Positions 37,246 through 49,910 of a stretch of DNA of 64,000 bases are shown piece by piece. Made by a program: the position numbers and the translations under genes. Within the stretch, counting starts at the first letter, position 1, and each line of letters opens with the position of its first letter. This DNA comes from Microcebus murinus (Eukaryota > Chordata > Mammalia > Primates > Cheirogaleidae): assembly GCF_040939455.1 (NCBI RefSeq), contig NC_134109.1:55704001-55768000 (forward strand), in the 5' to 3' direction. The notes beneath the pieces are model-generated. The model did not search any database and had not been told where the DNA came from. It saw nothing but the letters and a program-made list of their open reading frames with translations.

Positions 37246-37849
37246 GGAGCAGTGAAGTTATTTTTATTTCCAGTATTAGTAAAGAGCACTTCCATTAAAT
37301 GTCACCTCTTGCCTTGGCTCTCCCCTGAAATTCTGGCCTCTCTATGCTTCCATAGAACCACATAGATCAAGAATTTACCACATGTAAATTGTTTATTTAC
37401 ATGTTGTCTCTCACACAAATGCATAAGCTCCTTGGTAACAAGTTGTATCTAATTTAACTCTTAATACTGAAAGAATATTGTAGAATGGATAGGGAAAGTG
37501 GGCAGGCAGAGAAACTAATCAGAAGGTATTAGACAAGACCTAAAGAGGAACTTTTAAACTACGTCAGTGGGAGTGAAAATGAAAGAGAAGGATTTCAGAG
37601 AAATTTAAAAGAATCAATAGAACTTTTCAGTGATTGGGTGTCAATGATGAGAGAAAATCTTTCATTTTACTGCCAACCAGCCATGAGTTTATCCACTCTT
37701 AATCAAGTAATAATATTTGCAATAGAGCAAAAGATGCCATTTTAGCTAGGATTGGTAAAAAGAATGTGAATTAGATGCTACTTCAGATTTCCTCTCTGCC
37801 TGGCTTCCATGTATTACTTCTTACCTAATTTCTTCATCATATTTCTTGT
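37246..37849. other. Unassigned sequence
   Basis: Nothing recognisable between two MIR copies. Confidence 0.45.
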
Positions 37850-38085
37850 TCCATCAAGTAATGTAACACAATGGTTGAGTGCACAGGCTTTGAAATCAGG
37901 CAAACCTGGATTTGTGTTCCAGCTCTTCCTTGAAACTGTGGACCACGGGCAAGTGGTTTCCTCACCTTTAAAACATGGGTGATGATTGTATCTACCTTGT
38001 TGATTTATGTGAAAATTAAATAGATAATACTTGTAAAGCTTTTGGCATAGCACCTGCCAAATAGTAAATGTTCCATATTAGCTGC
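37850..38085 (+). repeat. MIR SINE, near full length, plus orientation
   Basis: ACACAATGGTTGAGTGCACA, AAATCAGGCAAACCTGGATT, AAATTAAATAGATAATACTT and TGGCATAGCACCTGCCAAAT mark head, core and tail in order. The short minus-strand frame at 37814-38053 is its shadow. Confidence 0.9.
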
Positions 38086-41000
38086 TTTTATTTTATAAAA
38101 GATAAACAATATAAAGTAGTGAATCTTTAACTTTTAGACCCACCAGTTTAAGAAACTCATATGATAGAGCTATGACTTTTGTATAATACATCATAAAATA
38201 TCATCATATATCTTATCTGGAATTTTACTTAAAAGTAGATATTGAATATGATGCATATTAAGCCAAAAGATAGACTCTCATCCTATAGCAACTGGTGAGA
38301 AGTATAATTTGGGATTGTACTAGAAGAAAAGAAAGTTATTGAACAGAAGTCATTTTACCTCCCTAACTTACTTTCATAATAATAAGAACCTGTACTTTTG
38401 TTAAGAATAAATGGTGAATTCCCAATCTAAACTCTGTCATATCACTACTTACATAAATTCCTTTACCTGTCAGTTATGAATTGATCACAAAGCCTTTGAT
38501 CTCAAGATTCTTATTCAGTACAGAAAAAGCAAAGACATTAAATGTATCTAGTAATCTCATTCAGCTAGAAATAGAAAGTAATTATTGTAAGTAAAGTGTT
38601 TTATTACTACAGCTAATTTAGAAATTATTGGTTTACAGTATTTAGTATTTATTTTTGTTAAGCAAACTATAAAATTCAGAAGGCCTTTTAAGCTCCTGAT
38701 GAAAAGCTTTTCTTATTTACAAAAGTGACTAATTTGACACCAACAGTAGTTGATTCTTAATTTTTTTTTCAATCACATCATTGCCGGTATAATGCCAAAA
38801 AAAGAGAAGGATGACTTCTAGAATAAAAGCAACTAAAACATAAGAGGGAGTTCCTAACTCTGCTTATCCTCCAGCCCAATCACTGCTATTGCCAGGGTTC
38901 AGACACCCATGAAATTTCCATTGAACAGAATTTAAAAAGACAGAGATAAGTTTTATAAGCAAAATTAAGGAGGTCTGCAGCTGAAAATTTATCTTCATGT
39001 AAAAGGATCTTGTGGACATTACAAACATTGCTTTCAAAATCAGAGGGAAGGTTGGTGAAAGGAAACCCATTTCAGTTGGGCTTTAGATCTTCTGTGTAGC
39101 TTCAATCAGATCATTTCGTTCTGTACCTCTCTTCCCCATTTCTAAAGCGATAATTGCCATATCACTATCTTGAAAGTGTGATTTCAAAACTAAATTCTAG
39201 GAATTTCTACTGGCCTCATTTTCCCATTTGAAAAAAAAATGATGAAATTATATCAGAAACTCTAAGTTTGCTTTTAGCTTTAAAATACTACAACTCCAAT
39301 GGGTTGTAAGTTATTTCCATGAAACTGAAAAACATTTTCTCCAGAAGGCCCCTGGCCAAGAACAGCTATGTTATCCACATGGAATAAACACTTAATCATT
39401 GACACAAACAGAGAATTAGTATGGATTTCTTTAGCGCCCTAAAGAAATGGAACAACTGACTGGCAAATTTTGATAGCGAAAATGGAAAGGCCAGGACTGC
39501 AGAGACCCATGTGGGGAAAGGAGAGGCCTGTAGAAAGGATGCCAAGGTGGTTAAGGTCAAGGGTGCTTTCTTCATGGTAGATGCTCAATGGGGCAGTAAG
39601 CTTTCTTGGAATGTAGGAATAAAGATTGCTAGTACACAGAGAAGGGAGACTCCAAAAGGGAAATCTGCCGAACATTAAAGACTACCTCGAAATGTCAGTG
39701 TATCAAGTTTTATAAGCATATCCCTTAAAAATGAACCTTGAAATCATAAACAAGAACTCTCACCGTATGAGTGAACATATTATAAAGCTTAGAGTTTCTA
39801 TTAAAAATATTCTTATTATGAGGACTTTTCCTCGGCAAAATTATGGTGCAGAAAAAGAACAGCTTAATGGCTTTCTCACCTCCCCACATTGTATTTATCC
39901 TCCTGTCCACTTCATATTCTTCCCTTGGCTCTCCCACACTACTCCCCACTTCTCAGCCCTCAAGTCCTGAGACAACTCCCTGTACAACCCCTCAGCCATG
40001 AACTTGACCTGGAAACACTGAACAGTCTTTTAAGACCTCTCTGGAAGCACGGTGCAGGAGCATGAGTGCAGGTTTATCCCAGTACCCCGAGCATGTGGAG
40101 AAATTACACACTTGTCAAGCCTTGGCATCTAAAACTGCTGTGAAGTTTAAAGGTGATCATATTATTAAAACTTCTACCACAAGGAGGAGTTTCAGGGGCA
40201 ATTCTAAGGCACCAAGATTTTCTTGATAACCTAGAGAGGTCTTTGTATTCTCATGTAGAAGAGAGAGACTGTATGAGAAAACCTGTTACTTGTCTTTGTG
40301 GGAAATGATGAGCGAAACTGAAGCCCACAAAACTGCCTGATTGTAGGGTATCAAGAAAAAGCCTTGATGGCACTGGTGATTTTGTAATGCTTTCCTTGCT
40401 GTGAGTGTGTGATGATTCATAAAAGAAAAATGATACTTGTGGAAAGGAGAAGACAAAAAAAGTGAATCATGACCTAAAGGAAACTTCATTTATACCATAT
40501 CTTCATTTATATGGATGAATTCCTTCTTCTAAAAGTTTTAAGTCATAGTTAATCTATGACTATAGGGTCATCCTATAAGTCTCCAGTGAAATAAGAGTTG
40601 GTGTAATTAGCCACGAAATTCAGGCTTATTTTAAAAACCCACAAGTTTTGCCTAAATTACTCAGATGAGCACTCTGACTGCTCAGCTCAGTCTGCGGGGG
40701 AAGTGCATTAACTCCTACTATAGAGTAGAAGCTGGCATTATCCCTAGAGCTTCTTTAAGTGTTTCTGAACATCTGATTACTTACAGTCTATGACTCACAA
40801 ATTATATAAATCTTTTGAGAATTGAGAGTTAATGCTTTCTTTTCATCCCCATTATATTGAGAAGTAATAGCACTACCTCTGAAAGAAATTAGAGTCCCGC
40901 AGCTAATATTTACTATGGACAATCTTAGTCAGAGTAATCCTCAGTAAATGTCAATTGTATGCACAGTGTACTAATCAGAGACAACAGGAGCCCTGAAAGG

Positions 41001-41134
41001 GAATTATGACCCCAACAGAGACTTCAATCTATATGCCTTTCCTAGAGTAAAAGACTCGACAATTTCTCAAAGACTAGAACGTAGGTTTCCTGACTTTCAG
41101 GCAGGGCTTTTAATATTGTTCCATATTTCTACGC
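38086..41134. other. 3-kb block with almost no recognisable repeat
   Basis: A weak MIR-like core may lie near 39215-39295 (CCTCATTTTCCCATTTGAAA). Otherwise no repeats, genes or structured RNAs were recognised. Open frames are below 80 codons and none has a family signature. Together with 15344-17879 it is among the least explained parts of the window. Confidence 0.45.
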
Positions 41135-41139
41135 TAAGA

Positions 41140-41291
41140 AGCAGGGTGCAGTGTAAATATTTTGCCCTTCAGGTTAGAACTGCCACTTCCTAGCAATGTG
41201 ACCATGGAAAAATTGCCAAATCCCTTTGTCTTCTTAATTTCTTCATCTGTGAAATAAAAATACTATTGTTCATATAATGGCTATGAAGCTT

Positions 41292-41294
<3 letters not shown>
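41140..41294 (+). repeat. MIR SINE, plus orientation
   Basis: GAACTGCCACTTCCTAGCAA, TGTGACCATGGAAAAATTGC, TCTTCATCTGTGAAATAAAA and ATGGCTATGAAGCTTAAAT correspond to the MIR core. The 3' tail is replaced by the following TA repeat. Confidence 0.82.

Positions 41295-41295
<1 letters not shown>

Positions 41296-41334
<39 letters not shown>
41296..41334. repeat. (TA)n microsatellite
   Basis: Uninterrupted run of about 19 TA units, exactly between the MIR and an MLT1 LTR. Confidence 0.97.
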
Positions 41335-41335
<1 letters not shown>

Positions 41336-41337
<2 letters not shown>

Positions 41338-41655
41338 TTTCCTAAGGTTATACTGTATCAAACAACCACAATATCTCAATGGCTTCCAAGAATATACTCA
41401 GCTAGGGCTCCATGTGTTTATTATTCTAAACCAGCCTGAAGTAGTAGTTAGGAACTGGAGTAAGGGTGACTGGACACACACAAAGCCTCTTAAAGCCCCA
41501 GCTCACTGGCATGCTTTCATTTCTGCCCATATCCTAAACATCAGAGCAAGTTATTTGGCCAAGAACAAAGTCAATAGGGAAGATAAGCGACCTATCGAGA
41601 TAAGCAACTCATTGGATAAGCCAATGATAAACCAATCACCAGAGCACATAAAACA
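41336..41655 (-). mobile_element. MLT1-class LTR fragment (ERVL-MaLR), minus strand
   Basis: On the minus strand: GCCATTGAGATATTGTGGTT, GTTTGATACAGTATAACC, GAGCTGGGGCTTTAAGAGGC and TCTTGGCCAAATAACTTGCT, the order expected for the 3' two-thirds of an MLT1 LTR. The plus-strand frame of 110 codons at 41333-41665 is its antisense shadow. Confidence 0.72.
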
Positions 41656-44600
41656 TCAAATATAATCAGTGCTTCCTAAATGCTGATTCCACCTCCTACT
41701 ACTTCTCCAAGCCTAGGCCCCCAGGTTTTCAGATAATAAGTGTTCACTAAGTAATTGTTGATTCATTTATCAGTTAGCTAATAATTATCATCATGCAAGT
41801 AGTATGAAAACAATAACACAGGTTTTAGACTTCAAATATAAATAATTTTCTTTTGGACACTTGAGTCACACATTTTAATCACATGAAATTTAAATTGTAC
41901 TTTTTAAAAGTTATATGTTAAGTGATTTGTGAGTCTGTAGGTACTGTATGCTGTCCAATGTAGACTCCTAATATATAAGTATTAAAAAGATTGAAAGTAC
42001 ATCTTCAACAATGGCATCTTAATAATATTAAGATATATTTTAATAACAAAGTTAAACTCTTAAAATAATAACTGTCATATAACTTGAAAAGGTACAATAA
42101 AATTGTTTAGTATTGTACCAACTACATGCAAAGACGATGTGGACTGAAATAACTTTGGGGGTAGTTTTACAATCTACCTTGTTTTACAGTTTTACAATCT
42201 AGTTTTTGAGTTTAACAATCTCAAAAAAACTGAAAAGGGAAATAACACCTCACAAGAATGTATTTATTATCACCCAATATTAATTTTTATCACCAGCATC
42301 TTGTGTCAGAACTCCTAAGACTACCAGGAAAAATGAAGAAACTATGATTAGGAATTAGGCGTTCCCACTTTCATCCAAAATTGTCATTTGCATCAAGGTG
42401 ACTTTGTATAAATTATATTCATCTTTGTTCAGAATCCTTGGCTGTATATCAAAATGAAATATTAAGTTGTATATTCACAGAATGCCTAGTTAAGAAGGAT
42501 ATTCTCTTGGGTGAATTCAGTGATGAATTAAGAGTTACTGTCCCTCTCTCTGTGAGAGTCTATATTGTATAGGACAGCTTCATTTATAAAATGCCTCCCT
42601 ACTGAAGTGACCCTGAAACAATAAAAGATGACATGTAGTGCGGTAAAAGGTCTGTTTGTAAAGTATTTATTTATGTGCCATTCATCAAAAGGGATTAGTT
42701 ATTCTCTAGATTAGTGCTATGCCATCATTACTGCCCTGTATGGATAAAACTTTCACAGTAATTTTCCATTTTCATTGATCTTTTGGATTAAATTGATTTT
42801 TAGTCTCCAAGAAGAGGAAACAAGTTCACAAAGGAATCAGGTTCATTCTGACCACTGTTCTTCAAAACGATATGTTCAGATCCCAGGGCTTTTATGCATT
42901 CACTGTCCTTTGATACCAGAAGGACACTAATTTTAAGTTTGAGAAACATTGCATGGGAGAATCCTTAGGTAGGTAGGATGAATTCTGTAAATTTATTTAA
43001 GGGAACAGAATTTTTAGGGGAATTTGCAGGCACAGACATAAATGCAAGAAAACAGACAGCCAAAATATTTGCATGATTTTAGGCAAACCAATGTAAATAC
43101 CTTGCTTAGCCCTCCAAAGTATCTCAAACCCAGTTGTTGAAGCTTAAAATTCCTTCCACATAAGAGAACAATCTCTTCAACCAGTATGCTTAAAGTGTAC
43201 ACACACTTGATAGTATGTTATCTTCTTAACAAAGACACAAGTAATTTAAATCGAATCTTTTCCTGAAAGCAGTTTTTATTACAATTGAGAGGGAAAACCA
43301 AGAAATTCTGGGCACATAAGGTGGAGAAAAACAGGAAGGGAATTCATGCAATGGGAAAGGAGTCCCGAAAGAGTAAGGGAAGGGTATCAAAACAAGCTTC
43401 ACCCACTTCAAAATTTTCCCCAGAGTCGCAATGAGTGACTGACTTCCATTTCCTGATCCAACCTCTGAATTCTTTCCCTCCTAGACCTTCAACTTGCTGC
43501 CTTGCAAGGGCACTAATTATTTCTGCTGACCACATAGTCATAGATGGTGGTATCACCAGCTGTAATCTAAACCAAACTTATGCTATTTTAATAGAAAGAA
43601 GATTTAAGTTGGGAGCATAAGTTTCACTAAAGTTCATTACTAAAAAGAGATGTTCTTTGTTATATATACTAGTTAAAAATGGGTCAATCGAATATTAAAA
43701 TGTCAAGAAACGATACCCATATGCAGAGCTGTTCTGTAAAACAGAACATATAGGAAAGACATGACAAAATGCAGAAAGACTAAAGTTAGTCCACCAATGA
43801 CAGTGAAGGGCATTTGATTTTAATATAAGAAAGAATTTCCTAAAACTTGGAGCTGTCCAAAATGAAGAGGGCTGCCTTGCAGGGTGATGAACTCCCTGGT
43901 ACTCAAATGTTTATTTAAGGCTAATGCAGAAAGGATTCCTGGTATAGAGATGGAGAAGGAACTAAAACTAAATTTAATGCTAAATGTCTCTAATTTTCTG
44001 TAAACAATATCCCTTCTGGGGCCATAAAGAAAGAGAGTTTGGGAGACATTAATACAACACAGAAAAAAGGGACATCAGAGAATGACTATAAAAATGAAAA
44101 AATTTAATGTTACCAATAAACCTGGAGGCCAGAAGGGACATGTACAAAGACAAGACACAACCGATGATGGCTAAGAATAGCAGGTAAGCAGAACATGTGG
44201 GAATAGGTAACTGGATAGGATTAGGAAAAGGCTGAGACCAGGAAAGGGATACTTCCTGACCAGGGGGAGGACACCGGGAATAAAGGCATAAGGAATATGC
44301 AAATCAGGAAGGGGAGAAATCAGACTGAAATGAAGTTTCCCAAAATGGAGGGACAGCTTAATACACATTTCATGAGGGGAAAAAGAGTTCTATGACCAAA
44401 TCTGTTTGGAAATACTGAGTAAACAATATGGAACAGATTTCTTAAACACCACAAAACAGTCTCAGCTGGTCATCATAATTGTTAAGTCTCCCAGAGAGGT
44501 GGAAAACATGCAGTGGTTCCATTAAAGCAGGTTTGTTTGGTTTTTTTTACAGAAATCTTTGGGAACTAGTATTCTGAAGAAGACACAGTGAAAAAGAAAT

Positions 44601-44964
44601 ACTGGACTTAGGTGTCTAGACTTACTATCTGATGGTTAGTGAATGTCTAGACTTATAATCAAGGCTTGTACTTAGAGCATAGACATAAGTAACCTAGTTA
44701 ATTTGAAAATTACAGAGTAATCTCAAGCCAATTTAGGAGGAAAGGAGAGTAAAGCTAATCTCAGAAGCTTTCCTCCTGTATTAAGCCCTGTTTTAGCATT
44801 TGACTCATTTGGGAAAGTGTTCTCTGCTCTGTAGCAAGAGCCTACACTGCACCAGATTCTGAATTCTAAACCACTGGCCAGGAAGAGTATTTGCAATGTT
44901 CATTTCAGAAGATGGAAATAAGAGTTAGAAATACCTCAGAGATTCCAGTGTCATTGTTTAAAGA
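41656..44964. other. 3.3-kb largely unassigned block
   Basis: Around 43845-43990, GAGCTGTCCAAAATGAAGAG, CTGCCTTGCAGGGTGATGAA and AAAGGATTCCTGGTATAGAG recall a recurrent ancient mammalian repeat that I cannot name. The rest shows no recognisable feature. Frames at 43226-43620 on both strands are small and anonymous. Confidence 0.42.
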
Positions 44965-45145
44965 AAATAATCATCACAGCTACTATGTACCAAGTGCCAA
45001 ACAATTTAATCCTCACCACAATTCACACTCTAAAGATGAGGAATCTGGAAATCAGATAGAGCAAATAACACTTAGAAGATCTCTTTGCTAGTGAGCAATA
45101 AAGCCAGGCCTGGCTAAGTCCAAAGACTGCACCCTTAACTACAGG
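44965..45145 (-). repeat. MIR SINE, minus orientation
   Basis: ACAGCTACTATGTACCAAGT, ACAATTTAATCCTCACCACA, CTAAAGATGAGGAATCTGGA and CAAAGACTGCACCCTTAACT are the reverse MIR landmarks, including the head region (TGCTCTTAACCAC). Confidence 0.88.
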
Positions 45146-45264
45146 TGGATGGTACTGATATTCAGTGATGCAGGAAGCATTGGAGAACCAGCAATTTGGA
45201 GTGGGAGACAACATAAAAATGGGTCTATTTATGGACTTATATATACTACAGCACTGGACCCTGC

Positions 45265-45835
45265 TTAAAACCCCTGTTTCTTTCCATTGTCAAATCCCAT
45301 CCCCTAGGTTAGGCCCTCTGTGCTCTAGTCCCTGCCCATCAATCTTACCTCTTGCCATTCTCTCTCAATCATAGTGCTCCAGTCACAATGACTTTGACAG
45401 TTGCTAGCTCTCACTATGTTCTTCCTTGCCTCAGAGCCTTTGCACTTCTTTGTTTCAGTGCCTGGTGCTCCCATCTTTCAAATCTTATCTTTCAGGTCTC
45501 AGTTTATTTTTATAGTACTTTGAGTTGCTGTTTTGTCAGGTCTCAGGTTAAATGTCACTTCTTCAAAGGGTTCTTCTTTTTCCACTGCATTTAAAGTCAC
45601 TAACCCTCTTCTCTCCTATCACACACCCCCATCAATACCACAGCAGTATATTTCTTTGATTAAACTTCCCACTATCTGTAAATGTTTTATTTACTTGTTT
45701 ATTGTCTTCCTGCTTCACTAAACTACAAGTTCCATGAGGGAAGGAGACCTGTCCTGCTTATCTAGACTAGTTTAGGGCCTGGTTTCTAGTGGCTGCTCAG
45801 TAAACACCAGTTGCATGAATAGATAAAATGAATAT
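45265..45835 (+). repeat. L2 3' end, plus strand
   Basis: TTGCCTCAGAGCCTTTGCAC, GTCTCAGGTTAAATGTCACT, TACAAGTTCCATGAGGGAAG, TAGGGCCTGGTTTCTAGTGG and CTCAGTAAACACCAG trace the last ~0.5 kb of L2. The overlapping frames at 45352-45594 and 45533-45721 are its remains, not genes. Confidence 0.88.
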
Positions 45836-46014
45836 CCAATAGATATTATGCATCAAGGTCTGAAGAACAGAAGAGAAATTTGGGCATATTTATATATTAT
45901 TTGGGAATAATTAGACATAAAGGTAGTACGTGAATCTATGGATACAGATAGGCTTGTGTATGGTGTATGTGCAGAGTGGTAAGAGAAAAGAACCTAAGCT
46001 AAAACTCTGATATA

Positions 46015-46525
46015 GTAGTAACTATTGTCCGAGATAGTCCACAATGATTCCTAATTCCCAGTACTCAAGCCCTGGAGGGTTCCTCTCCCAAAACGAATAG
46101 GGCTGATTGTATAATTAATAAGATATTGTAGAAGTGACAAGATTTTACTTATAAGGCTAGGTAAGAGACATTATGGCATCCTCCTTGTATTCTCTCAAAT
46201 CACTCATTCTAGAGTAAGTCAAATACCATGTTATAAGAACACTGAAACATATCCCCATGGAGAGATCCACATGGCCAGGAACTGGCGTGGTGTCAACAGG
46301 CAGCACCAACTTGCTAGCACATAAATAAACCAGTGGAAGCAAATTCCCCTGCCCCTACTCAAGCCTTCAGATGACTGAAGCGCTAGCATACGTCTTGGCT
46401 ACAGTCTCTTGAGAGACCCAAGTGAGAAGCCACTCCCAAATTTCTGACCCATAGAAAACACTTGCTGTTGTTTAAGCACTGCGTTTTGGAATAGTTTGGT
46501 AAAATAGCAATAGATAACCAATATA
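46015..46525 (+). mobile_element. MLT1-class LTR (ERVL-MaLR), plus strand
   Basis: GGTTATAAGAACACTG-type text, CATGGAGAGATCCACATGGC, CTCAAGCCTTCAGATGACTG, AGTCTCTTGAGAGACCCAAG, GAAGCCACTCCCAAATTTCT and AAACACTTGCTGTTGTTTAA follow the MLT1 consensus to its end near AGCAATAGATAACCAATA. Boundaries were not confirmed by a duplication. Confidence 0.85.
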
Positions 46526-46929
46526 CCTGAGAAACAATAATATATTCTTAATAATAAGTTTGTCCAGTAAAAGAATATTACAAATTCATTTTATGAATTT
46601 TATAAAATGGCATGCCACAGTTCATCTCTGCAGGCATTATCTTAGAATAAATTATCCATTACATATAGACTGGCTTGTATTCTTGGAAAGGACAATTTCT
46701 TATCTTAAAAAAAAGGTCAAATTTAGCAAAATCAGAAATCAGGCAGCCAATATTTGTCAAATCGATGGGCAAAAGAGCTACAATATATTAAACAACAATC
46801 TTTTAATCTAAGACATATGAGACAACAAAAACTTACAGAAACAGAAAATTATATGCAATTCTATGATCAAAATTTAACATTTCAAATGATTTTTCTGATT
46901 TACTTCTCAAGGAAAAAAGAATAAGAACA

Positions 46930-47045
46930 ACCTTTGTTGAATATCTGTTAAATATCAAACTCTGAATTATGGCCTTTACATATATTATTTCTTTTAACAA
47001 CCCTGTGAAGTAAATATTATTGGCACCATTTTGACTTGCCCATCA
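46930..47045 (-). repeat. MIR SINE fragment, minus orientation
   Basis: TTGTTGAATATCTGTTAAAT, TTTACATATATTATTTCTTT, AACAACCCTGTGAAGTAAAT and TTATTGGCACCATTTTGACT follow the reverse MIR core. The head is missing. Confidence 0.75.
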
Positions 47046-47319
47046 GAGCTTCCTCATCTCAGCTTCTAGGTCCTTTTTTGTTTGTGTTTCCAGATGTTAG
47101 ATAATTGTTATTTGGAGAGCATCAGGTTCAGGCTAGGTGAACTTTCAAACTTTCTCAGGAATGAAATACTCTCTATAACGGGCAAAATATTTGTTAATGA
47201 AACAAGGATTCTTTTTTGTGGGGAGGGGGAGCAACAAAGATTTAGTTTTTCAAATGGAACAGCTAAAGTTTTAAGAGTACATATATTTAGAGTATATAGA
47301 GCATAAATAATATTGTATT

Positions 47320-47510
47320 AGAGCTGGAATGACCTGAGAGGACATTCGTCTAAGCCCTCTTATTTTATAATGGAAGAAATGGGATTCATTGGCTCAGAAT
47401 AATCTGTCAAGACCACATGGTGAGTTAGTAGCCTAACATAACTAAAAACACCAAAGCTGCCTCCATTAGAGCTGCACTGTGCCTGGCATTTAGTGGATGC
47501 TCAGTAAATT
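47320..47510 (-). repeat. MIR-related SINE remnant
   Basis: GAGCTGGAATGACCTGAGAG, AAGCCCTCTTATTTTATAAT and GACCACATGGTGAGTTAGTA resemble the mammalian SINE core 'cctcattttacagatgaggaaactgag...ggtcacacagctagt'. A separate plus-type tail GTGCCTGGCATTTAGTGGAT ends the segment, so two small remnants may abut here. Confidence 0.55.
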
Positions 47511-47707
47511 AGATTAGTCTGTTGTGCATCATTCTAGAACAAGTACAGTTCCACCAATATTTAGTAAGGGTGCAAACCTCCCATGGAAACCTGCTGTGTT
47601 CACTTTCTTTCTTTGCAAGACACTAGTATCAAAGGTTCAGCTGTAGCACCCAGCTTTTGCTACGCCGAAGAGAAGGGAGCTGGGAACATTGCCGCTTCCT
47701 TAGAACA

Positions 47708-48205
47708 TGTACCAGTTATCTATTGTTGCATTAAAAAATCACCTCAAAACTTAGCGACTTAAAAACAATAATAATCATTTATTTTGCTTACAAATCTACA
47801 ATTTGGGCAGCAATAGCTAATCTCTGCTCCACACAGTGTCATCAGAGCAGCTCAGTTAAGGGCTGGAAGACCCACTTTCAGGATGACTCACTTATATGGC
47901 TGGCAAGTTGGAGCCAGCTGTCATCCAGAAGTTCAGCCAGAGCCGTGTGGTAAGGAAGTTGCTCCTTGAGGGTTGCTGCACTCGCTGCTTAGGCTTCTTC
48001 CTGGCATGATGGCTGCGTCCCATGAGCAAGTATTCTAAGAGATAGGAAGTAGAAGCTGCCAGCTTCTTAAAGCTTGGGACAGAGATCAGCACAGTGTGAA
48101 TTTCACTGTATTTTCTATCGGTCAAGCCCTGATTCAAAGGTCGGACAGAGATCCCACATCTTAATGAAGGAGTATTACAGAATTGGTGTTTAAAGCCACT
48201 AGAGA
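47708..48205 (-). mobile_element. MLT1-class LTR (ERVL-MaLR), minus strand
   Basis: Plus-strand text CAGTTATCTATTGTTGCATT, CACCTCAAAACTTAGCGACT and ATAATAATCATTTATTTTGC is the reverse complement of the MLT1 3' end (TTGTTTTAAGCCACTAAGTTTTGGGGT...). Further in, GGAAGACCCACTTTCAGG-type sequence and TTGCTCCTTGAGGGTTGCTG continue the LTR. The minus-strand frame at 47892-48137 is a shadow within it. Confidence 0.82.
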
Positions 48206-49551
48206 GGGTATCTTTTTTTTTTCACTGCAAATATGATTCCATTTTGCTAAAGTTCTAAAGAATTGAGCATTAATAGAGACAAGTCATAGATTTCAAATTA
48301 TAATCTATTCAGGGTATTAATCCCTTCACCATTTGCTTATTAGCTTAGACAGACAACAGGCCTACAATTAATGCTCAGTCTTTGCCTCCATTCACTCTTC
48401 CACATGAAGGGGATATAATAATCTCTCTTGTGAGGAAAGAGAAGGGTTATTTATAATTATAAAAGCAGAATCTACTTATAATTGCCTTAATAAATGCTTA
48501 TTAATAGTGAATTATCTATAAAGTGTCCTATACAAGTGAAAGGTATAATTATTATCTACTTAAATAATTTTGCAAAATGGAGCCTTCGCAGGTTACTTGG
48601 ACAACTAACCATGCCTGAATTACAGAAGCCTCCAATTAATTAATTTTGCTGAACATGTAGTTAAATATCAATCCTAATTTTAAAAGGATGATTATTGCAC
48701 AGTCCTCTTAAGTATTTGATTAGATTGACAAGAAGAACTATTTACGACTTTCTAACTTTTCCAAAAGAAGAAATACCTCAAGGATACCACAGATTTTCAG
48801 ATCCTTATTGCAAATAAATCATGTTTTGCAATATATTTTTAGGTCAATATACCACATAGCCAGTCATATTTCCAAGCAACAGTCCTATTCAGGAATTGAA
48901 TTTTATCCAAGGTCAGAACCTTTCTAATAATATTTAGAAATAGCAGAATTGAGTTGCCTTTCTTGATATAGCAAACAGGACATTTTCAAGATTAACTAAG
49001 GTGATATGAGTGAGGATCTTAAAACTAGTTCTGCTTGTGAGGAGGAGCCAGTCAGCATCTTATGTAGTTTACAAGCACAGTAACCAATTGGGATTTTCCC
49101 ACAGGGGTCCTAGGATTTAGGTAAAATGGCTTTCTGTTGAGCAATTTAGACCACAGAAAGTAATAACTTCCTTGACTCAGCCACTTATGGAAAGATTGGT
49201 TAAATAAGATGAGATTTGTCGTAACTAAAAATGGGACCTGCAGCTGGGAGGTTAGTTTCTCAGGGACAAGAGGAGAGAGAGCTTTATTACCCAGTTAAGT
49301 ATTTTCATTGTAAGAAAACAAACTGAGTATAAAACACGAGTCATACCCAGCCAGCCAGTGGGCCTTATGTGTACATGTGTATTTTATGCTTCCACCGTGA
49401 TTTAAAAAGCAATGTTAGTTTCAGTGTCATCCACTCAACTCCTTTCTGTTTGTTACACACACCTCCTACAGAATTTTGCGTTTCTCATCTAGAGAATTAC
49501 CTGAATTGATATAAATTTATTATTAAGGATTTCTCAAATAGTACATTTGGT
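48206..49551. other. 1.3-kb unassigned AT-rich block
   Basis: No gene or repeat recognised. Confidence 0.45.
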
Positions 49552-49563
49552 ATAAACCTTTTC

Positions 49564-49899
49564 TTTACTTTTTTTTTTTTTTTTTTGAAACAGAGTCTCA
49601 TTCTGTTGCCTGGGCTAGAGTGCTGTGGCATCAGCCTAGCTCACAGCAACCTCAAACTTCTAGGCTCAGGCGATCCTTATGCCTCAGCCTCCTGAGTAGC
49701 TGGGACTACAGGCATGAGTCACCATGCCCGACTAATTTTTTGTTTCTATTTTTAGTTGTCTGGCTAATTTTTTTCTGTTTTTAGTAGTGATGGGGTCTTG
49801 CTCTTGCTCAGGCTGATCTTGAATTCCTGAACTCAAAGCAATCCACCAGCCTCAGCCTCCCAGAGTGCTAGGATTAGGCATGAGCCACCATGCCTAGCC
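49564..49899 (-). mobile_element. Full-length Alu, minus strand, older strepsirrhine variant
   Basis: Poly-T start, then GAAACAGAGTCTCATTCTGT, TAGCTCACAGCAACCTCAAA and CCTGAGTAGCTGGGACTACA. The linker TATTTTTAGTTGTCTGGCTA is the CAACTAAAAATA form. It ends with CATGAGCCACCATGCCTAGCC. Host sequence ATAAACCTTT repeats on both sides (from 49552 and from 49900). Confidence 0.95.
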
Positions 49900-49910
49900 A
49901 TAAACCTTTC

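Noticed and set aside
41333..41665. 110-codon plus-strand frame
   Set aside because: Antisense to an MLT1 LTR and starting right after a TA microsatellite; no domain.
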